From Bin87 sp034423595 (lineage in GTDB: Bacteria; Chloroflexota; Dehalococcoidia; Lucifugimonadales; UBA3495), in the NCBI GenBank assembly GCA_965207025.1, contig OZ242258.1, forward strand, positions 2,232,001 to 2,296,000: a stretch of DNA of 64,000 bases. The letters are read 5' to 3'. The position numbers and the translations under genes are program-made. Positions 1-8,163 of this stretch are shown one piece after another. How positions within the stretch are numbered: the first letter of the stretch is position 1; each line of letters opens with the position of its first letter. The notes beneath the pieces were generated by a model. It was given only the letters and a program-made list of their open reading frames with translations. It was not told the origin of the DNA and did not search any database.

Positions 1-57
1 TGCGCTGTATTTCCTCACGCAGGGTTTCATTGCTGCGCTGTATTTCCTCACGCAAGG
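1..57. repeat. 33-bp tandem repeat within coiled-coil gene
   Basis: Two near-identical copies of a 33-bp unit begin at 1 and 34 (core tgcgctgtatttcctcacgc). They differ at one visible base and encode an 11-residue coiled-coil period on the minus strand. More copies may lie beyond the left edge. Confidence 0.75.
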
Positions 58-352
58 TTTCCACCTTGTCGTCGAGACGATAAATCCTGCCGCCAAGGCG
101 GTCAATCCTGTTGTCGATCTTGGTGTCCAGCCGTCCGATTTCAGTGATGATATGACTGATTTCGCCGTCGATCCGTGTGAAGTTCCCGTTCATTTGCTCC
201 AACTGACCCTGAATCCCCTCCAGACGCCCTTCCAGCACGCCTTGATCTTTCGAAATTCCTGTGAGCCTTAGCCAGAAGGCCGTGGAACCCGCCAATACTG
301 CAGCCGCCAGAGCTGCGTATATGGCAAACAATGTAGCGATGATGAAATCCAT
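1..352 (-). CDS. Membrane-anchored coiled-coil protein, 3' end cut by window edge
   Basis: Reads leftward off the window edge, so the C-terminus is missing. The visible 117 codons start MDFIIATLFAIYAALAAAVL, a single N-terminal membrane helix. A long charged helix rich in Ile, Leu, Glu, Arg and Asp follows, with regular spacing (GRLEGIQGQLEQMN, then IDNRIDRLGGRIYRLDDKVE). The last visible part is an 11-residue unit (LREEIQRSNET) repeated at least twice, encoded by a 33-bp tandem repeat. That period fits a hendecad coiled coil. It resembles small DUF1640- or LapA-like anchored coiled coils in architecture only, and I cannot name a family. The start is the ATG at 352; no stronger upstream start is seen. 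Confidence 0.6.
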   Translation of the reverse strand, partial: MDFIIATLFAIYAALAAAVLAGSTAFWLRLTGISKDQGVLEGRLEGIQGQLEQMNGNFTRIDGEISHIITEIGRLDTKIDNRIDRLGGRIYRLDDKVETLREEIQRSNETLREEIQR

Positions 353-411
353 GGCCAATCCTCGCGATTAGGTTCCGTGCGATCCTCATTCTATCAGACA
401 ACCGCACCGGC

Positions 412-1287
412 TCATCGATCGAAAAATCCCCCGCGGATGTGCTCTCGTATTGTGTCGGCCACCAACATTGGACGTTGCAGTGGCACGTCATGGATGCTGT
501 CCTCCAGCCACACCGTCTTGCTGACGGGCAGCAGCGACTCCGCGCGCGCTATCGACTCTTCCCGTCGGAACCGCCGGTCCATGGCGTCGGGCGTGGCCTG
601 CCGAGCCGGCAGCATCAACGTGGCGCAGTGCAAGCGCGGGTACAACTCGCCGGGCTTGTGATCCCACAGTGCATCGATGATCCGCAGGTGGTTCTCCCGC
701 CGCAGGTTGGACTGGATCGTGCCATCTTCCAGGACGCGGAAATTAGCGAGCACGGCCTCGGTAGTTTCTGGCGGCGCGTTGGGGCCGAATCGCCCACTGG
801 ATTCCACCCGCTCCCGCATCATCTGCGGCGTAAACCCGGTGAAGATCGGCGGCGCCATCTCCTCGCGGGCCTGCTCCAGCGTCCAGCCGGGCCGGTTGGA
901 AATGTCAATCGTTCCGCCATCCACGAAAATCAGGCCGGCAACGCGCTCCGGTTTTGCCACGGCCAACTCCAGCGCCACGTCCGCGCCCCACGAATGTCCG
1001 ACGACGATGGGACGTTCCCAACCGAGGCGCTCGATCATCGCGGCCGCATCGCCCAGAACCGTGGCGAAGTCATACCCACCGTCCACCTGCGCCGACTGCC
1101 CATGCCCCCGCTGATCCAGCGCGACGACGCGAAAGTCCTCGGCCAGCAGCGGCGCAACCAGGTCCCAGATATGGCATGTCGAAGCCAGCCCGTGCAGCAG
1201 CAACACCTGCCGTCCGTCGCCGCCCCAATCGCGGTAGTGAAACGGCAAGCCGCGCAGGTCGGCGTAACAATCTTTCGGTGTGGGCAT
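412..1287 (-). CDS. Alpha/beta hydrolase fold protein
   Basis: A 291-residue serine hydrolase of the alpha/beta fold. It shows the oxyanion HG motif at residues 32-33, the nucleophile elbow GHSWG at 97-101 (Ser99), and a C-terminal SIHD with the probable catalytic His266. The DQRGHGQS block after strand 4 is typical of the epoxide hydrolase/haloperoxidase/lactonase group. The substrate cannot be told from sequence. I chose the ATG at 1287 over an in-frame start at 1308 because GAGGAG lies eight bases before it. It stands alone, divergent from the next gene to the right. Length is normal for the family. Confidence 0.85.
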   Translation of the reverse strand: MPTPKDCYADLRGLPFHYRDWGGDGRQVLLLHGLASTCHIWDLVAPLLAEDFRVVALDQRGHGQSAQVDGGYDFATVLGDAAAMIERLGWERPIVVGHSWGADVALELAVAKPERVAGLIFVDGGTIDISNRPGWTLEQAREEMAPPIFTGFTPQMMRERVESSGRFGPNAPPETTEAVLANFRVLEDGTIQSNLRRENHLRIIDALWDHKPGELYPRLHCATLMLPARQATPDAMDRRFRREESIARAESLLPVSKTVWLEDSIHDVPLQRPMLVADTIREHIRGGFFDR

Positions 1288-1328
1288 GGATAATTCTCCT
1301 CGCGGCATTCTAGCACGTACCGTACTGC

Positions 1329-1334
1329 TATAAT
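1329..1334 (+). promoter_or_regulatory. Possible -10 box of the monooxygenase-like gene
   Basis: A perfect TATAAT lies in the divergent gap, 113 bases before the start at 1447. No good -35 box is visible at 16-18 bases, so this is tentative. Confidence 0.35.
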
Positions 1335-1392
1335 TCCCGCAGCGGGACCTCTATCCTGACGCCTAACCCGCATATCAGGAAAAACTGGCCCC

Positions 1393-1420
1393 GTTCATCC
1401 TGAGCCTGTCACAAAGGATT
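1393..1420. repeat. Dispersed repeat family B, degenerate copy
   Basis: The block gttcatcctgagcctgtc matches the copies at 23577 and 63525, but its right arm is degenerate, so the palindrome is lost. It lies in the leader of the gene at 1447. Confidence 0.5.
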
Positions 1421-1446
1421 CCCGAACCCACAGGAGGAACCCCACC

Positions 1447-1785
1447 ATGTACGCCATTTTCGTTACCATCAATATCAAGGACGGCTTTGCCGACGAGTTT
1501 GCCGCAGCCAGCCTGGGCGACGGGCAGGGCAGCGTCCGCGACGAGGAAAACTGCTTCCGTTTCGACATTCTGCGCAGCCCCGACAACCCCAACCAGTTCT
1601 ACCTCTACGAGGTGTACGCCAACCGCGAGGCCCACGCCACCCATCGCGAGCAGCCCCACTACGTCGCCTGGCGCTCCGCTGTCGAGCACATGTTTGAGGG
1701 CGACCTGGGCCGCGTCGAAATGGAAACCGTCTTCCCCTCCGACGACGGCTGGCGCGCTCAAAAGCCCGGCCTGGTCAACTGGTAA
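1447..1785 (+). CDS. ABM-fold (antibiotic biosynthesis monooxygenase-like) protein
   Basis: A 112-residue single-domain protein of the dimeric alpha-beta barrel ABM group (YgiN/LsrG-like). It has the typical order: an N-terminal strand (MYAIFVTINIKDG), a helix with acidic residues, the NCFRFDILR strand, FYLYEVYANREAH, and a helix with a conserved His (ATHREQPHYVAW). Members act as cofactor-free quinol monooxygenases, haem-degrading enzymes or LsrG-type isomerases; which applies is not visible. AGGAGG sits about nine bases before the ATG and fixes the start. Monocistronic by appearance. Confidence 0.8.
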   Translation: MYAIFVTINIKDGFADEFAAASLGDGQGSVRDEENCFRFDILRSPDNPNQFYLYEVYANREAHATHREQPHYVAWRSAVEHMFEGDLGRVEMETVFPSDDGWRAQKPGLVNW

Positions 1786-1842
1786 TCGTCCCTGACTTCA
1801 TCCCCGCCATTGCGAGCAAAGCGCGGCAACCCCGCGCCCACA

Positions 1843-1910
1843 CGTCATTCCCGCACTCACTCGTCATTCTTGCACCCAACCGTCATTCCCGCGAAAGCGG
1901 GAATCCAGAG
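1843..1910. repeat. Dispersed repeat family A (1881-1910) with degenerate neighbours
   Basis: 1881-1910 carries the palindromic core cattcccgcgaaagcgggaa. Two weaker partial copies (cgtcattcccgcac at about 1843 and cgtcattcttgcac at about 1862) precede it. The same family recurs at 19098, 52799, 55904 and 62915. It is of REP/MITE type, and the window shows no transposase linked to it. Confidence 0.75.
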
Positions 1911-1936
1911 ACCCGATAAACGAGGGAGCGCCCCCA

Positions 1937-2500
1937 ATGCGCAACCTGTTCTGCCGCTGCGACCTGAACGCCGTCCAGGCCATCGCCGGCGCCGCCTTCG
2001 TCGCCGTCGCCTTGTTCGCTTGGGCGGTGGGGCTGCGGGCAATCAGCCCGTCCGACCCTGACATCGACCTGGCCCAACCGTACTGGCTGCTCTGGCAGCT
2101 GGGTGCGCTGGTCATCGCCTTTGCCGGGGTCTGGCAGCTGTGGTTCAGCGCCCGCCGGGCAGCGTGGACGCGCAGCTTGGCGCTGGGTATTTTCGCGCTG
2201 GCCATCTTCGTCAACGCCTACACCGGATGGTTCGGTGATTACGACAGCGAGGTGTGGCTCACGGTCAATCCGCTGTACATCGCTTTCGGCAGCGTGGCGG
2301 CGGTGGCTTTGTGGCGCTGCGGCTGCGCGGCCGGCAAAGCGGGCGCGGCGGTTTCGGTTGTCTTGGCCGCAGTGGTTTTCGTCAACGCCTACTTCGTCAA
2401 CAACGGCGTCGCCTGGCAGATTATGAACCCGCTGATGATGCTGTCCGCGCTGGCCTGGGCCACCGCCGCCCGCCACGCCAACGCGGCCGAGTCAGGCTAG
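1937..2500 (+). CDS. Small integral membrane protein with internal duplication
   Basis: A 187-residue hydrophobic protein with about five to six membrane segments (AVQAIAGAAFVAVALFAWAV, WLLWQLGALVIAFAGVWQLW, LALGIFALAIFVNAY, PLYIAFGSVAAVALW, AVSVVLAAVVFVNAYFV, PLMMLSALAWATA). Two segments resemble each other: IFVNAYTGWF...VNPLYIAFGS and VFVNAYFVNN...MNPLMMLSAL. This points to an internal repeat of a two-helix unit. No family was recognised. The start ATG lies 26 bases after repeat family A. No partner gene is apparent. Confidence 0.6.
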   Translation: MRNLFCRCDLNAVQAIAGAAFVAVALFAWAVGLRAISPSDPDIDLAQPYWLLWQLGALVIAFAGVWQLWFSARRAAWTRSLALGIFALAIFVNAYTGWFGDYDSEVWLTVNPLYIAFGSVAAVALWRCGCAAGKAGAAVSVVLAAVVFVNAYFVNNGVAWQIMNPLMMLSALAWATAARHANAAESG

Positions 2501-2568
2501 GCCGCCGATTCCGCACCACCATGCCTCCGATCATAGGATTCAGCGTCGCCGCTCTTGACGTCTCGGAG

Positions 2569-2596
2569 TTGCCGCTGCTCCGGTAGTCGGTATAAT
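2569..2596 (+). promoter_or_regulatory. Sigma-70 type promoter of the accessory pair
   Basis: The -35 box TTGCCG (2569-2574), a 16-base spacer and a perfect -10 TATAAT (2591-2596) predict a transcript start near 2603. This rules out the in-frame TTG at 2596 as translation start of the next gene, because it lies inside the -10 box. Confidence 0.6.
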
Positions 2597-2625
2597 TGCG
2601 CTACCAGTGGGAGATCCTTCGAGAA

Positions 2626-3216
2626 TTGGTTGCCAACATTAACCCTATCCCGGCTTGGGATGGCCGGGGGTTGCTGCCACCTTACCTTGACGAAGCGGGA
2701 GCGTTGAGCAATCGTTCTCCATACCGGGTTTCGCTGACCGCCATGACACAGCGTTTCGGAAACACGGCGGCACGGCGTGAATTGCTTGCCGGGTTATTGG
2801 ACTTCCGCGCCGCGTTGCATCAGGCTGGGCTGATGCGGGGATTTCAATGGGTGAACGGCAGTTTCGTCACCGACATAATGCAAATCGCGAACCGGGAACC
2901 GCGCGACATCGACGTGGTGACGTTCTTTCATCTGCCGGATGGTCATACACCGGCGAGTTTTGCTCAGGAGTTTCCAGAGATTCTGAACCGCGAGAACAAC
3001 AGGATACGATACCGCATTGATGCCCTTTTTATGGTTTTGGACAACGATGATATGCGCTACATGGCGAACCGTTTTGCTTACTGGAATAACTTATGGTCGC
3101 ACACACGCGAAGAGGAAACTAGCAGAGTGCAATGGAAAGGTTTTCTGGAGCTTGACCTGTCTGACCACGAGGATGCGGTTGCCCGCATTGCGCTGGATCA
3201 GACAGCCGGCAGATAG
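2626..3216 (+). CDS. DUF6932-type nucleotidyltransferase-like protein
   Basis: About 196 residues. The early GRGLLPPYLDE, the middle block WVNGSFVTD and the following PRDIDVVTFF match my recollection of the DUF6932 family. G-S-F plus D-I-D is the usual metal-binding core of the nucleotidyltransferase fold. Catalysis is untested and the C-terminal half is family-specific. The longest frame begins at TTG 2596, inside the promoter, so the TTG at 2626 is preferred; no strong binding site is seen. Its stop lies 11 bases before the next gene, so the two form an operon. Base composition is more A/T-rich than the flanks, suggesting an acquired module. Confidence 0.65.
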   Translation: MVANINPIPAWDGRGLLPPYLDEAGALSNRSPYRVSLTAMTQRFGNTAARRELLAGLLDFRAALHQAGLMRGFQWVNGSFVTDIMQIANREPRDIDVVTFFHLPDGHTPASFAQEFPEILNRENNRIRYRIDALFMVLDNDDMRYMANRFAYWNNLWSHTREEETSRVQWKGFLELDLSDHEDAVARIALDQTAGR

Positions 3217-3227
3217 GAGGCGGCATT

Positions 3228-3923
3228 ATGGACCGGCAGGAATACGAGTGGCTCCGCTCAGGCATCGGTAAACTGGACGAGCTGTTGGCCATGACCCCGG
3301 CAGAGGCGGTGATTGACCGGATGAGCCTGGAGTCCGAACGGGAGAGGATTGTCGCCAGACTGGACGCCTTCACTCCACCTGCCCGCTGGCCGGCCACCGC
3401 CCGCCTCACTTTCGACGGCGACCCGGCGAATGGACGACGCAGCGTTGACGCCGCCTTTGCCCTCAAAGCTCTGGAACAGTTCGGCGATGCCGTGGCCGCC
3501 GCCGGCGCCAGCATAGCCGGCACGTTGCCGGATAAAGGCCCCATCCCCAACCGCGATGACTACCGCCTGCTGGTCAGCACGGCGGACGCCCGCTCCTTCG
3601 GCTTTCAGATTGAAGAAGCCAATCCCCCGGACGGTCCCGACCCGTCCCCCACCGAGCAGGGCATCCGACTGATACACGACCTTCTGAAAGCGACGGCGGA
3701 GTCAGCCGAAGGCGAGCGCAATGGCGCAGACCCGGATAGCGGCGATGACGCCCTGGCTGCCGCACACCCCCGCGTCCTGGCCGCCCTGCGCGCCTTCCTG
3801 AAAACGCTGGCGGACAACGCAGCCGTTTGCAGCCTGGCCCACGATGGAGACAAGCTCCGCTTTCGGGATGCGGCGCAGGTGCGGCGGGGCTTGGGTGCGC
3901 TAAACCAGATCACCGGTGCATAA
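3228..3923 (+). CDS. Partner protein of the DUF6932 gene, unknown function
   Basis: 231 residues preceded by AGGAGG at ideal distance, so the start is firm. An N-terminal helical part (QEYEWLRSGIGKLDELLAM, RMSLESERERIVARLDA) is followed by a strand-rich block, ARLTFDGDPANGRRSVD, then AFALKALEQFGDAVAAAG. The C-terminal part is helical with an acidic low-complexity linker near residue 160. I recall similar proteins encoded beside DUF6932 genes, but no function is established to my knowledge. The tight coupling suggests a two-gene module, perhaps of toxin-antitoxin or defence type; that is inference only. Confidence 0.55.
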   Translation: MDRQEYEWLRSGIGKLDELLAMTPAEAVIDRMSLESERERIVARLDAFTPPARWPATARLTFDGDPANGRRSVDAAFALKALEQFGDAVAAAGASIAGTLPDKGPIPNRDDYRLLVSTADARSFGFQIEEANPPDGPDPSPTEQGIRLIHDLLKATAESAEGERNGADPDSGDDALAAAHPRVLAALRAFLKTLADNAAVCSLAHDGDKLRFRDAAQVRRGLGALNQITGA

Positions 3924-4011
3924 ACCATTTTTGGCGGTGCCCAAGTATGCTACGCTTTAGTTAGGTGATGGGCTACGCCTCGCCACCAACCACAGCAGAA
4001 GGAGAATGACC

Positions 4012-4704
4012 TTGCGTACAGCAACAAGCAAATACCAGTACGTGACGATTCAAAGCGAAGGGTACGTACTGGATTCGATGTATGAACACCTTTGGAAAGT
4101 GGACGAAGAAAACGGACGGGTTCGGCGACATCACGTATCAGTGTCGGAATACCGAGAGCGCGGCGTTCCGGTAATCACAGCACACGCCACAATAGCAGAC
4201 GGTATTTTTAGCGATTTCGAGAGAGTGCTTGATGCCGAGAGCAAGTTCTGCCTGCAATGGCTTAGTGAATATGGACATGAGCCGGGTTCTTACGAATCAG
4301 CCGAGGCAATGGCCGGGGACTGTAGCACCTCCATTGAGGCTCTGCGTGACAAGCATCGGCTGATAATAACCGAAGATGGGCAAGCCCAACTGCTGAAAAT
4401 TGGCGACTATCACCATAGTTCCCGGGATTTGTCCTACGAGTTGACGGCTTGGGAGGTCTGTTTTTGGATAGCTCGACACAGTGTTGAGTCGTTAGAATTT
4501 GATCAGCAGAACACCACAGGAAAGTTGAAACTGAGGCAATACATACGCGATGGCAACAGAGTAGGCCGTAACAACTCCCCCTCACAGGGTAGCGTTTCAA
4601 CGCTTACCCTGTTGCTTTGCGATGCCTACGATAATCGTGCTTGTTACATCAATGCGAGGATTTTCGAGGACCTGTTGCGACACGGTTTCATCGGTCTCTG
4701 GTGA
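4012..4704 (+). CDS. Hypothetical protein in A/T-rich accessory patch
   Basis: About 230 residues, with no family recognised. AAGGAG at 3999-4004 is seven bases from the TTG at 4012 but only one base from the in-frame ATG at 4006, so TTG is the better start. The N-terminal part is strand-rich (YQYVTIQSEGYVLDSMYEHL). The middle is helical (ERVLDAESKFCLQWLSEYG) and the C-terminal part is mixed, with two Cys in LLLCDAYDNRACYINARIF. Codon use and G+C (about 50 %) differ strongly from neighbours, indicating horizontal transfer. It is followed after 42 bases by an HNH-like gene with the same composition, probably co-transcribed. Confidence 0.5.
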   Translation: MRTATSKYQYVTIQSEGYVLDSMYEHLWKVDEENGRVRRHHVSVSEYRERGVPVITAHATIADGIFSDFERVLDAESKFCLQWLSEYGHEPGSYESAEAMAGDCSTSIEALRDKHRLIITEDGQAQLLKIGDYHHSSRDLSYELTAWEVCFWIARHSVESLEFDQQNTTGKLKLRQYIRDGNRVGRNNSPSQGSVSTLTLLLCDAYDNRACYINARIFEDLLRHGFIGLW

Positions 4705-4746
4705 AGAACATAGGCGCGGTTCAGATTGTCGCTAGGAGGTGTTCTC

Positions 4747-5625
4747 TTGTGTAGGTTATGCGGTTCCAGCGCTCCACTGATGAAAAGCCACGTCATCCCC
4801 AAATTCGTCGGACGATGGATGAAGGAAACTTCAATAACTCCCTACCTGCGGTTTGGCGGGAATATGGATGAGAGGCGTCAAGACCTCATCACAATGGAGT
4901 TGCTATGTGATAATTGTGAAAATCGAATCTCTGCTTGGGAAACGAAATTTGCCACTGAGATCTTCCATCCTGCTGCTGATGGGAAGCGGGTCTTCAGGTA
5001 TGGTCCTTGGTTTGCCAAATTCGCAGCGTCACTCTCGTGGAGAGCAATACAGTTTGTTAAGGAGCAAACGGTTGATGAGCCGCCAGCCTTGAACTCGATG
5101 ATTGACAAGATGGAAGCCCATCTGTCGCGATTCCTTCTTGACGAAGAGAAACACGTGGCCTCATACACGCAGCATGTCTACCAAGTGAGCGAATTATCCG
5201 TCCCCATTCGTCCGAGCTCACCAATGCTGAACCGCTATTTGGCCCGCGCTATTTGGATGGATGTTCTCCGAAACGATGACCTATCCGAAATGATAGTGTA
5301 CGTCAAACTCCCGATGTTCATGTTTTTCTCCGTTGGGGAAACGAAAAACAAGAAGTGGCTGGAAACCAGCCGCATCAAAAAATCCAGTGTTCTGCAACCC
5401 AAGGACTATATCCTGCCTAAAGGTATGTGGGATTACTTCTCGGAGAAATCGAACGAGATGGCAGAAATGTTTGACTCAATGTCTCCGAAGTCGAAGGCGG
5501 CAACAGACAAAGCACTTTGGAAGGCTCTCGACGAAAATCCAATAAGGGTAGCCAACTCCAGGTTGATGCGAGCGATACACGCCGATTACCAATCGTATGG
5601 CAAAGAAGCATTCGCACCTCCATGA
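4747..5625 (+). CDS. HNH-like zinc-binding protein with CxxC/SHVIPK N-terminus
   Basis: About 292 residues starting MCRLCGSSAPLMKSHVIPKF. The start is TTG 4747, because AGGAGGT at 4734-4740 is six bases before it; the longer frame from 4726 would include the binding site. Cys-x2-Cys, then the SHVIPK block, then LLCDNCENRIS about 45 residues later give a four-Cys treble-clef arrangement like variant HNH endonucleases. Such proteins are common in phage and defence contexts. The C-terminal 200 residues are unrecognised and partly helical. Low G+C and its pairing with the previous gene suggest a mobile accessory module. Nuclease activity is inference. Confidence 0.55.
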   Translation: MCRLCGSSAPLMKSHVIPKFVGRWMKETSITPYLRFGGNMDERRQDLITMELLCDNCENRISAWETKFATEIFHPAADGKRVFRYGPWFAKFAASLSWRAIQFVKEQTVDEPPALNSMIDKMEAHLSRFLLDEEKHVASYTQHVYQVSELSVPIRPSSPMLNRYLARAIWMDVLRNDDLSEMIVYVKLPMFMFFSVGETKNKKWLETSRIKKSSVLQPKDYILPKGMWDYFSEKSNEMAEMFDSMSPKSKAATDKALWKALDENPIRVANSRLMRAIHADYQSYGKEAFAPP

Positions 5626-5799
5626 TTTCGGCTCCCACGTGCCCCGCTCGCTCATGAGGCTTTCTATCCTCTCCATAAACCCATTCTCAGATCCACCATC
5701 ATAGTTACTCCTCATTAGGTGCGATTTCTTCGGAGGGTTGGGTTTCTCTAACCCGGCACGGAGTGATACGCGGGGAACCACCACCGCATCAAATTGCCC

Positions 5800-8163
5800 C
5801 TACGGCGGCGCAGCTTGCCCATGCCCATTCCAGCCCCAACAAACCACTCGCCCATCCGTCCGCACTCCGCAGGTATGAAAAGTGCCAGCGCTGACAGATT
5901 GAAAATTACCCTTTGGTGGCGTGGTTTTGCCATGCTCCTCGTATCCCCAACAAACAACCATTCCATCTATCTTAACGCCACACGCGTAGGAGTTCCCGCC
6001 TGCACTGACAGATTTGAAGGTGCCTTCCGGTGGCGAGGCTTCGCCACGATCGTTGTCACCCCAGCAAGCTATTGTCCCGTCCGTTTTCAACCCGCAAGTA
6101 TGGTTGTTGCCGGCACTGACTGATTGAAATGTGCCCTCTGGAGGAATGGCTTCACTTTGGTGATCCCGTTCACTCCAGCAAGCTACCGTGCTATCCGTCT
6201 TCACTCCGCAAGCGTGACCATCGCCGATGCTGATGGATTTGAAAGAACCTTCCGGAGGGGTAGGTACACTACCCCAACACACGACGGAACTGTCTGTTCT
6301 CAACCCGCAGCTTCCGATGTAACCAGTATCAATGGATAAGAAAGAGCCACCCGGCGGGAATGCTTGACCGTCCTCGTTGTACCCCCAGCAAGCCACGCTG
6401 CCATCCGTTTTCACTCCGCAGGTATGATGGCTGCCGGCACTCACTGACCGGAAAGATCCTTCCTGCGGTGTGGCTTTCCTATGGTCGTTTTCGCCCCAGC
6501 AGACCACGATGCCATTGGTCCTCACGCCACAGGTGTGCTCAGTACCAGCGCTGACCGAGGTGAATGTGTCTGAGGATGGCCGCCCACTCTGCCCCCAACG
6601 GTTATCGCCGGCGCACTTGACAGTGTTATCAGATTTCAACCCGCACGTATGCTCATCACCGACACTTACCGATAAGAACGAATCCTCATAAATCCGTGCG
6701 TCGTAATCACCCCAACAAGCGGGTTCACCATAGTCGGTGACGGCGCAAGTATGCCTAATCCCCGCACTAACCGCCTGATACGAACCCTCAACCTCCGCCG
6801 GAGCCTGCCCATCGGGATTCGCGCCCCAACAAGCAATACTCCCGTCCTGCTTGATGCCGCACGTATGCCACGTCCCCGCGCTGACGGCATAGAACAGCAC
6901 CTCGGGCGGCGTGGACTGCTGGTAGTGGTCGTCGCCCCAACATTCCACCCGTCCGTCCTCGCGCAGGCCGCAGCTATGCTCGCCGCCGGCGGTTATCGCG
7001 GTGAATGACATATCGGCCGGCGCATTCAGTTGACCGTATTCGTTGCTGCCCCAGCACTGCGCTATGCCGTCGGCGCGCCGGGCGCAGGTGTGGACGCGGC
7101 CGGCGTCGATGGCGGTGAACGTACCCGATGGCGCGGTTGACTGGCCCCTGCCGTTGTCGCCCCAGCATCGCGCTTGGCCGGCGTCGTTGATGCCACAGGT
7201 GTGCTCGTAGCCGGCGGTTATCGCGGTGAAAACCACGTCCTCCGGCGGGTCGGCCTGCCCCTTGTCGGCGTCGCCGTTGGCGCCCCAGCACATGGCGGTT
7301 CCATCGTCTTGCAGCATACAGGTGTGCTTGCCGCCGGCGGCGATCCTGCTGGCGGCGCCCGCGACCGTAACCGATGGCGGCGGCGCGGGCTGCGGCATCG
7401 CAGTAACCCAGTTGCTGAAGTTGGACCAGCGCACCGGCCGGCCCTCGGGCTGCGCGTAAGCGGAGATGATGGCAAAGGCGTACTCGACGCCGATTTCCAG
7501 GCTGCCGATGGTGGCGGAACCGCCATAAGCCTGGTGCCAGCGGCTCTCCGTTCCGTCAGACCGCACCGACCAGACCCAATGCACGCCAGCGCCAGCGCCG
7601 GGTGTCCAGCGCAGGGACACCTCGCCGGGGTTAGGGCCGGACGCGGCGGTCAGCCCGCCGGCGGCGTCCAGCTCCGGCGGTGGGGGCGGCGCAAGAGCGA
7701 CAGCTTTGACCCAATCGCTAAACCCGCTCCAACTGGGTGGCCCAACGGCCGGCGCGCTCCGGACCGCGATGACGATGAACCAATACTCCTGGCCGGGTTC
7801 AAGGTCGCGGATGACGGCGGAACCGGCAGCATCGTCCCGATGCCAGCGACTATCCCGCCCGTCCGGGCGCACCGACCACACCCAATGAGCGGAAGCGTCA
7901 GTAGCCGGCGTCCAGGTCAGCGTGACCTCCCCGACGCCTGGGCCGCTGGCAGCGGTGAGGTCGGCGGGGTCGCCCAACTCCACCGGCTGTTGCAACGGCG
8001 AGGAAGGCTGTGCCATAGACAACATGCCCACCACCAGCAACGGCATCAAGACGTAGGGCAGGGCATTTTTTAGCGAGGGTAGTCGGGAGCGAACAAACAT
8101 AATCATACTCAAGAGAGTGGCAAGGCGTTCAAAAACCAAGGAATTGCAGGCGTTCATCTGCAT
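5800..8163 (-). CDS. Secreted RCC1-repeat protein with two fibronectin-III-like domains
   Basis: Up to 787 residues. An N-terminal signal/anchor (ALPYVLMPLLVVGMLSMAQ, residues 34-52) is followed by two Fn3-like domains of about 95 residues, each holding HWVWSVR and SRWH. Fourteen repeats of about 37 residues then carry the pattern SAGxxHTCGVKTDGxVxCWG. This is the RCC1/BNR-type propeller repeat, and 14 would make two seven-bladed propellers. Nearly every repeat has two Cys (HTC and CWG), which fits disulfide stabilisation outside the cytoplasm. The true start may be the Met at residue 20 or 22, as no strong binding site is visible. The stop falls exactly at a repeat boundary. Likely a cell-surface binding protein; partner unknown. 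Confidence 0.85.
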   Translation of the reverse strand: MQMNACNSLVFERLATLLSMIMFVRSRLPSLKNALPYVLMPLLVVGMLSMAQPSSPLQQPVELGDPADLTAASGPGVGEVTLTWTPATDASAHWVWSVRPDGRDSRWHRDDAAGSAVIRDLEPGQEYWFIVIAVRSAPAVGPPSWSGFSDWVKAVALAPPPPPELDAAGGLTAASGPNPGEVSLRWTPGAGAGVHWVWSVRSDGTESRWHQAYGGSATIGSLEIGVEYAFAIISAYAQPEGRPVRWSNFSNWVTAMPQPAPPPSVTVAGAASRIAAGGKHTCMLQDDGTAMCWGANGDADKGQADPPEDVVFTAITAGYEHTCGINDAGQARCWGDNGRGQSTAPSGTFTAIDAGRVHTCARRADGIAQCWGSNEYGQLNAPADMSFTAITAGGEHSCGLREDGRVECWGDDHYQQSTPPEVLFYAVSAGTWHTCGIKQDGSIACWGANPDGQAPAEVEGSYQAVSAGIRHTCAVTDYGEPACWGDYDARIYEDSFLSVSVGDEHTCGLKSDNTVKCAGDNRWGQSGRPSSDTFTSVSAGTEHTCGVRTNGIVVCWGENDHRKATPQEGSFRSVSAGSHHTCGVKTDGSVACWGYNEDGQAFPPGGSFLSIDTGYIGSCGLRTDSSVVCWGSVPTPPEGSFKSISIGDGHACGVKTDSTVACWSERDHQSEAIPPEGTFQSVSAGNNHTCGLKTDGTIACWGDNDRGEASPPEGTFKSVSAGGNSYACGVKIDGMVVCWGYEEHGKTTPPKGNFQSVSAGTFHTCGVRTDGRVVCWGWNGHGQAAPP

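Noticed and set aside
412..1293. Long open frame on the plus strand opposite the alpha/beta hydrolase gene
   Set aside because: It is the mirror of a clear hydrolase with an intact GHSWG elbow and binding site. The translated product is Arg/Pro/His-rich, as expected of high-GC antisense frames.
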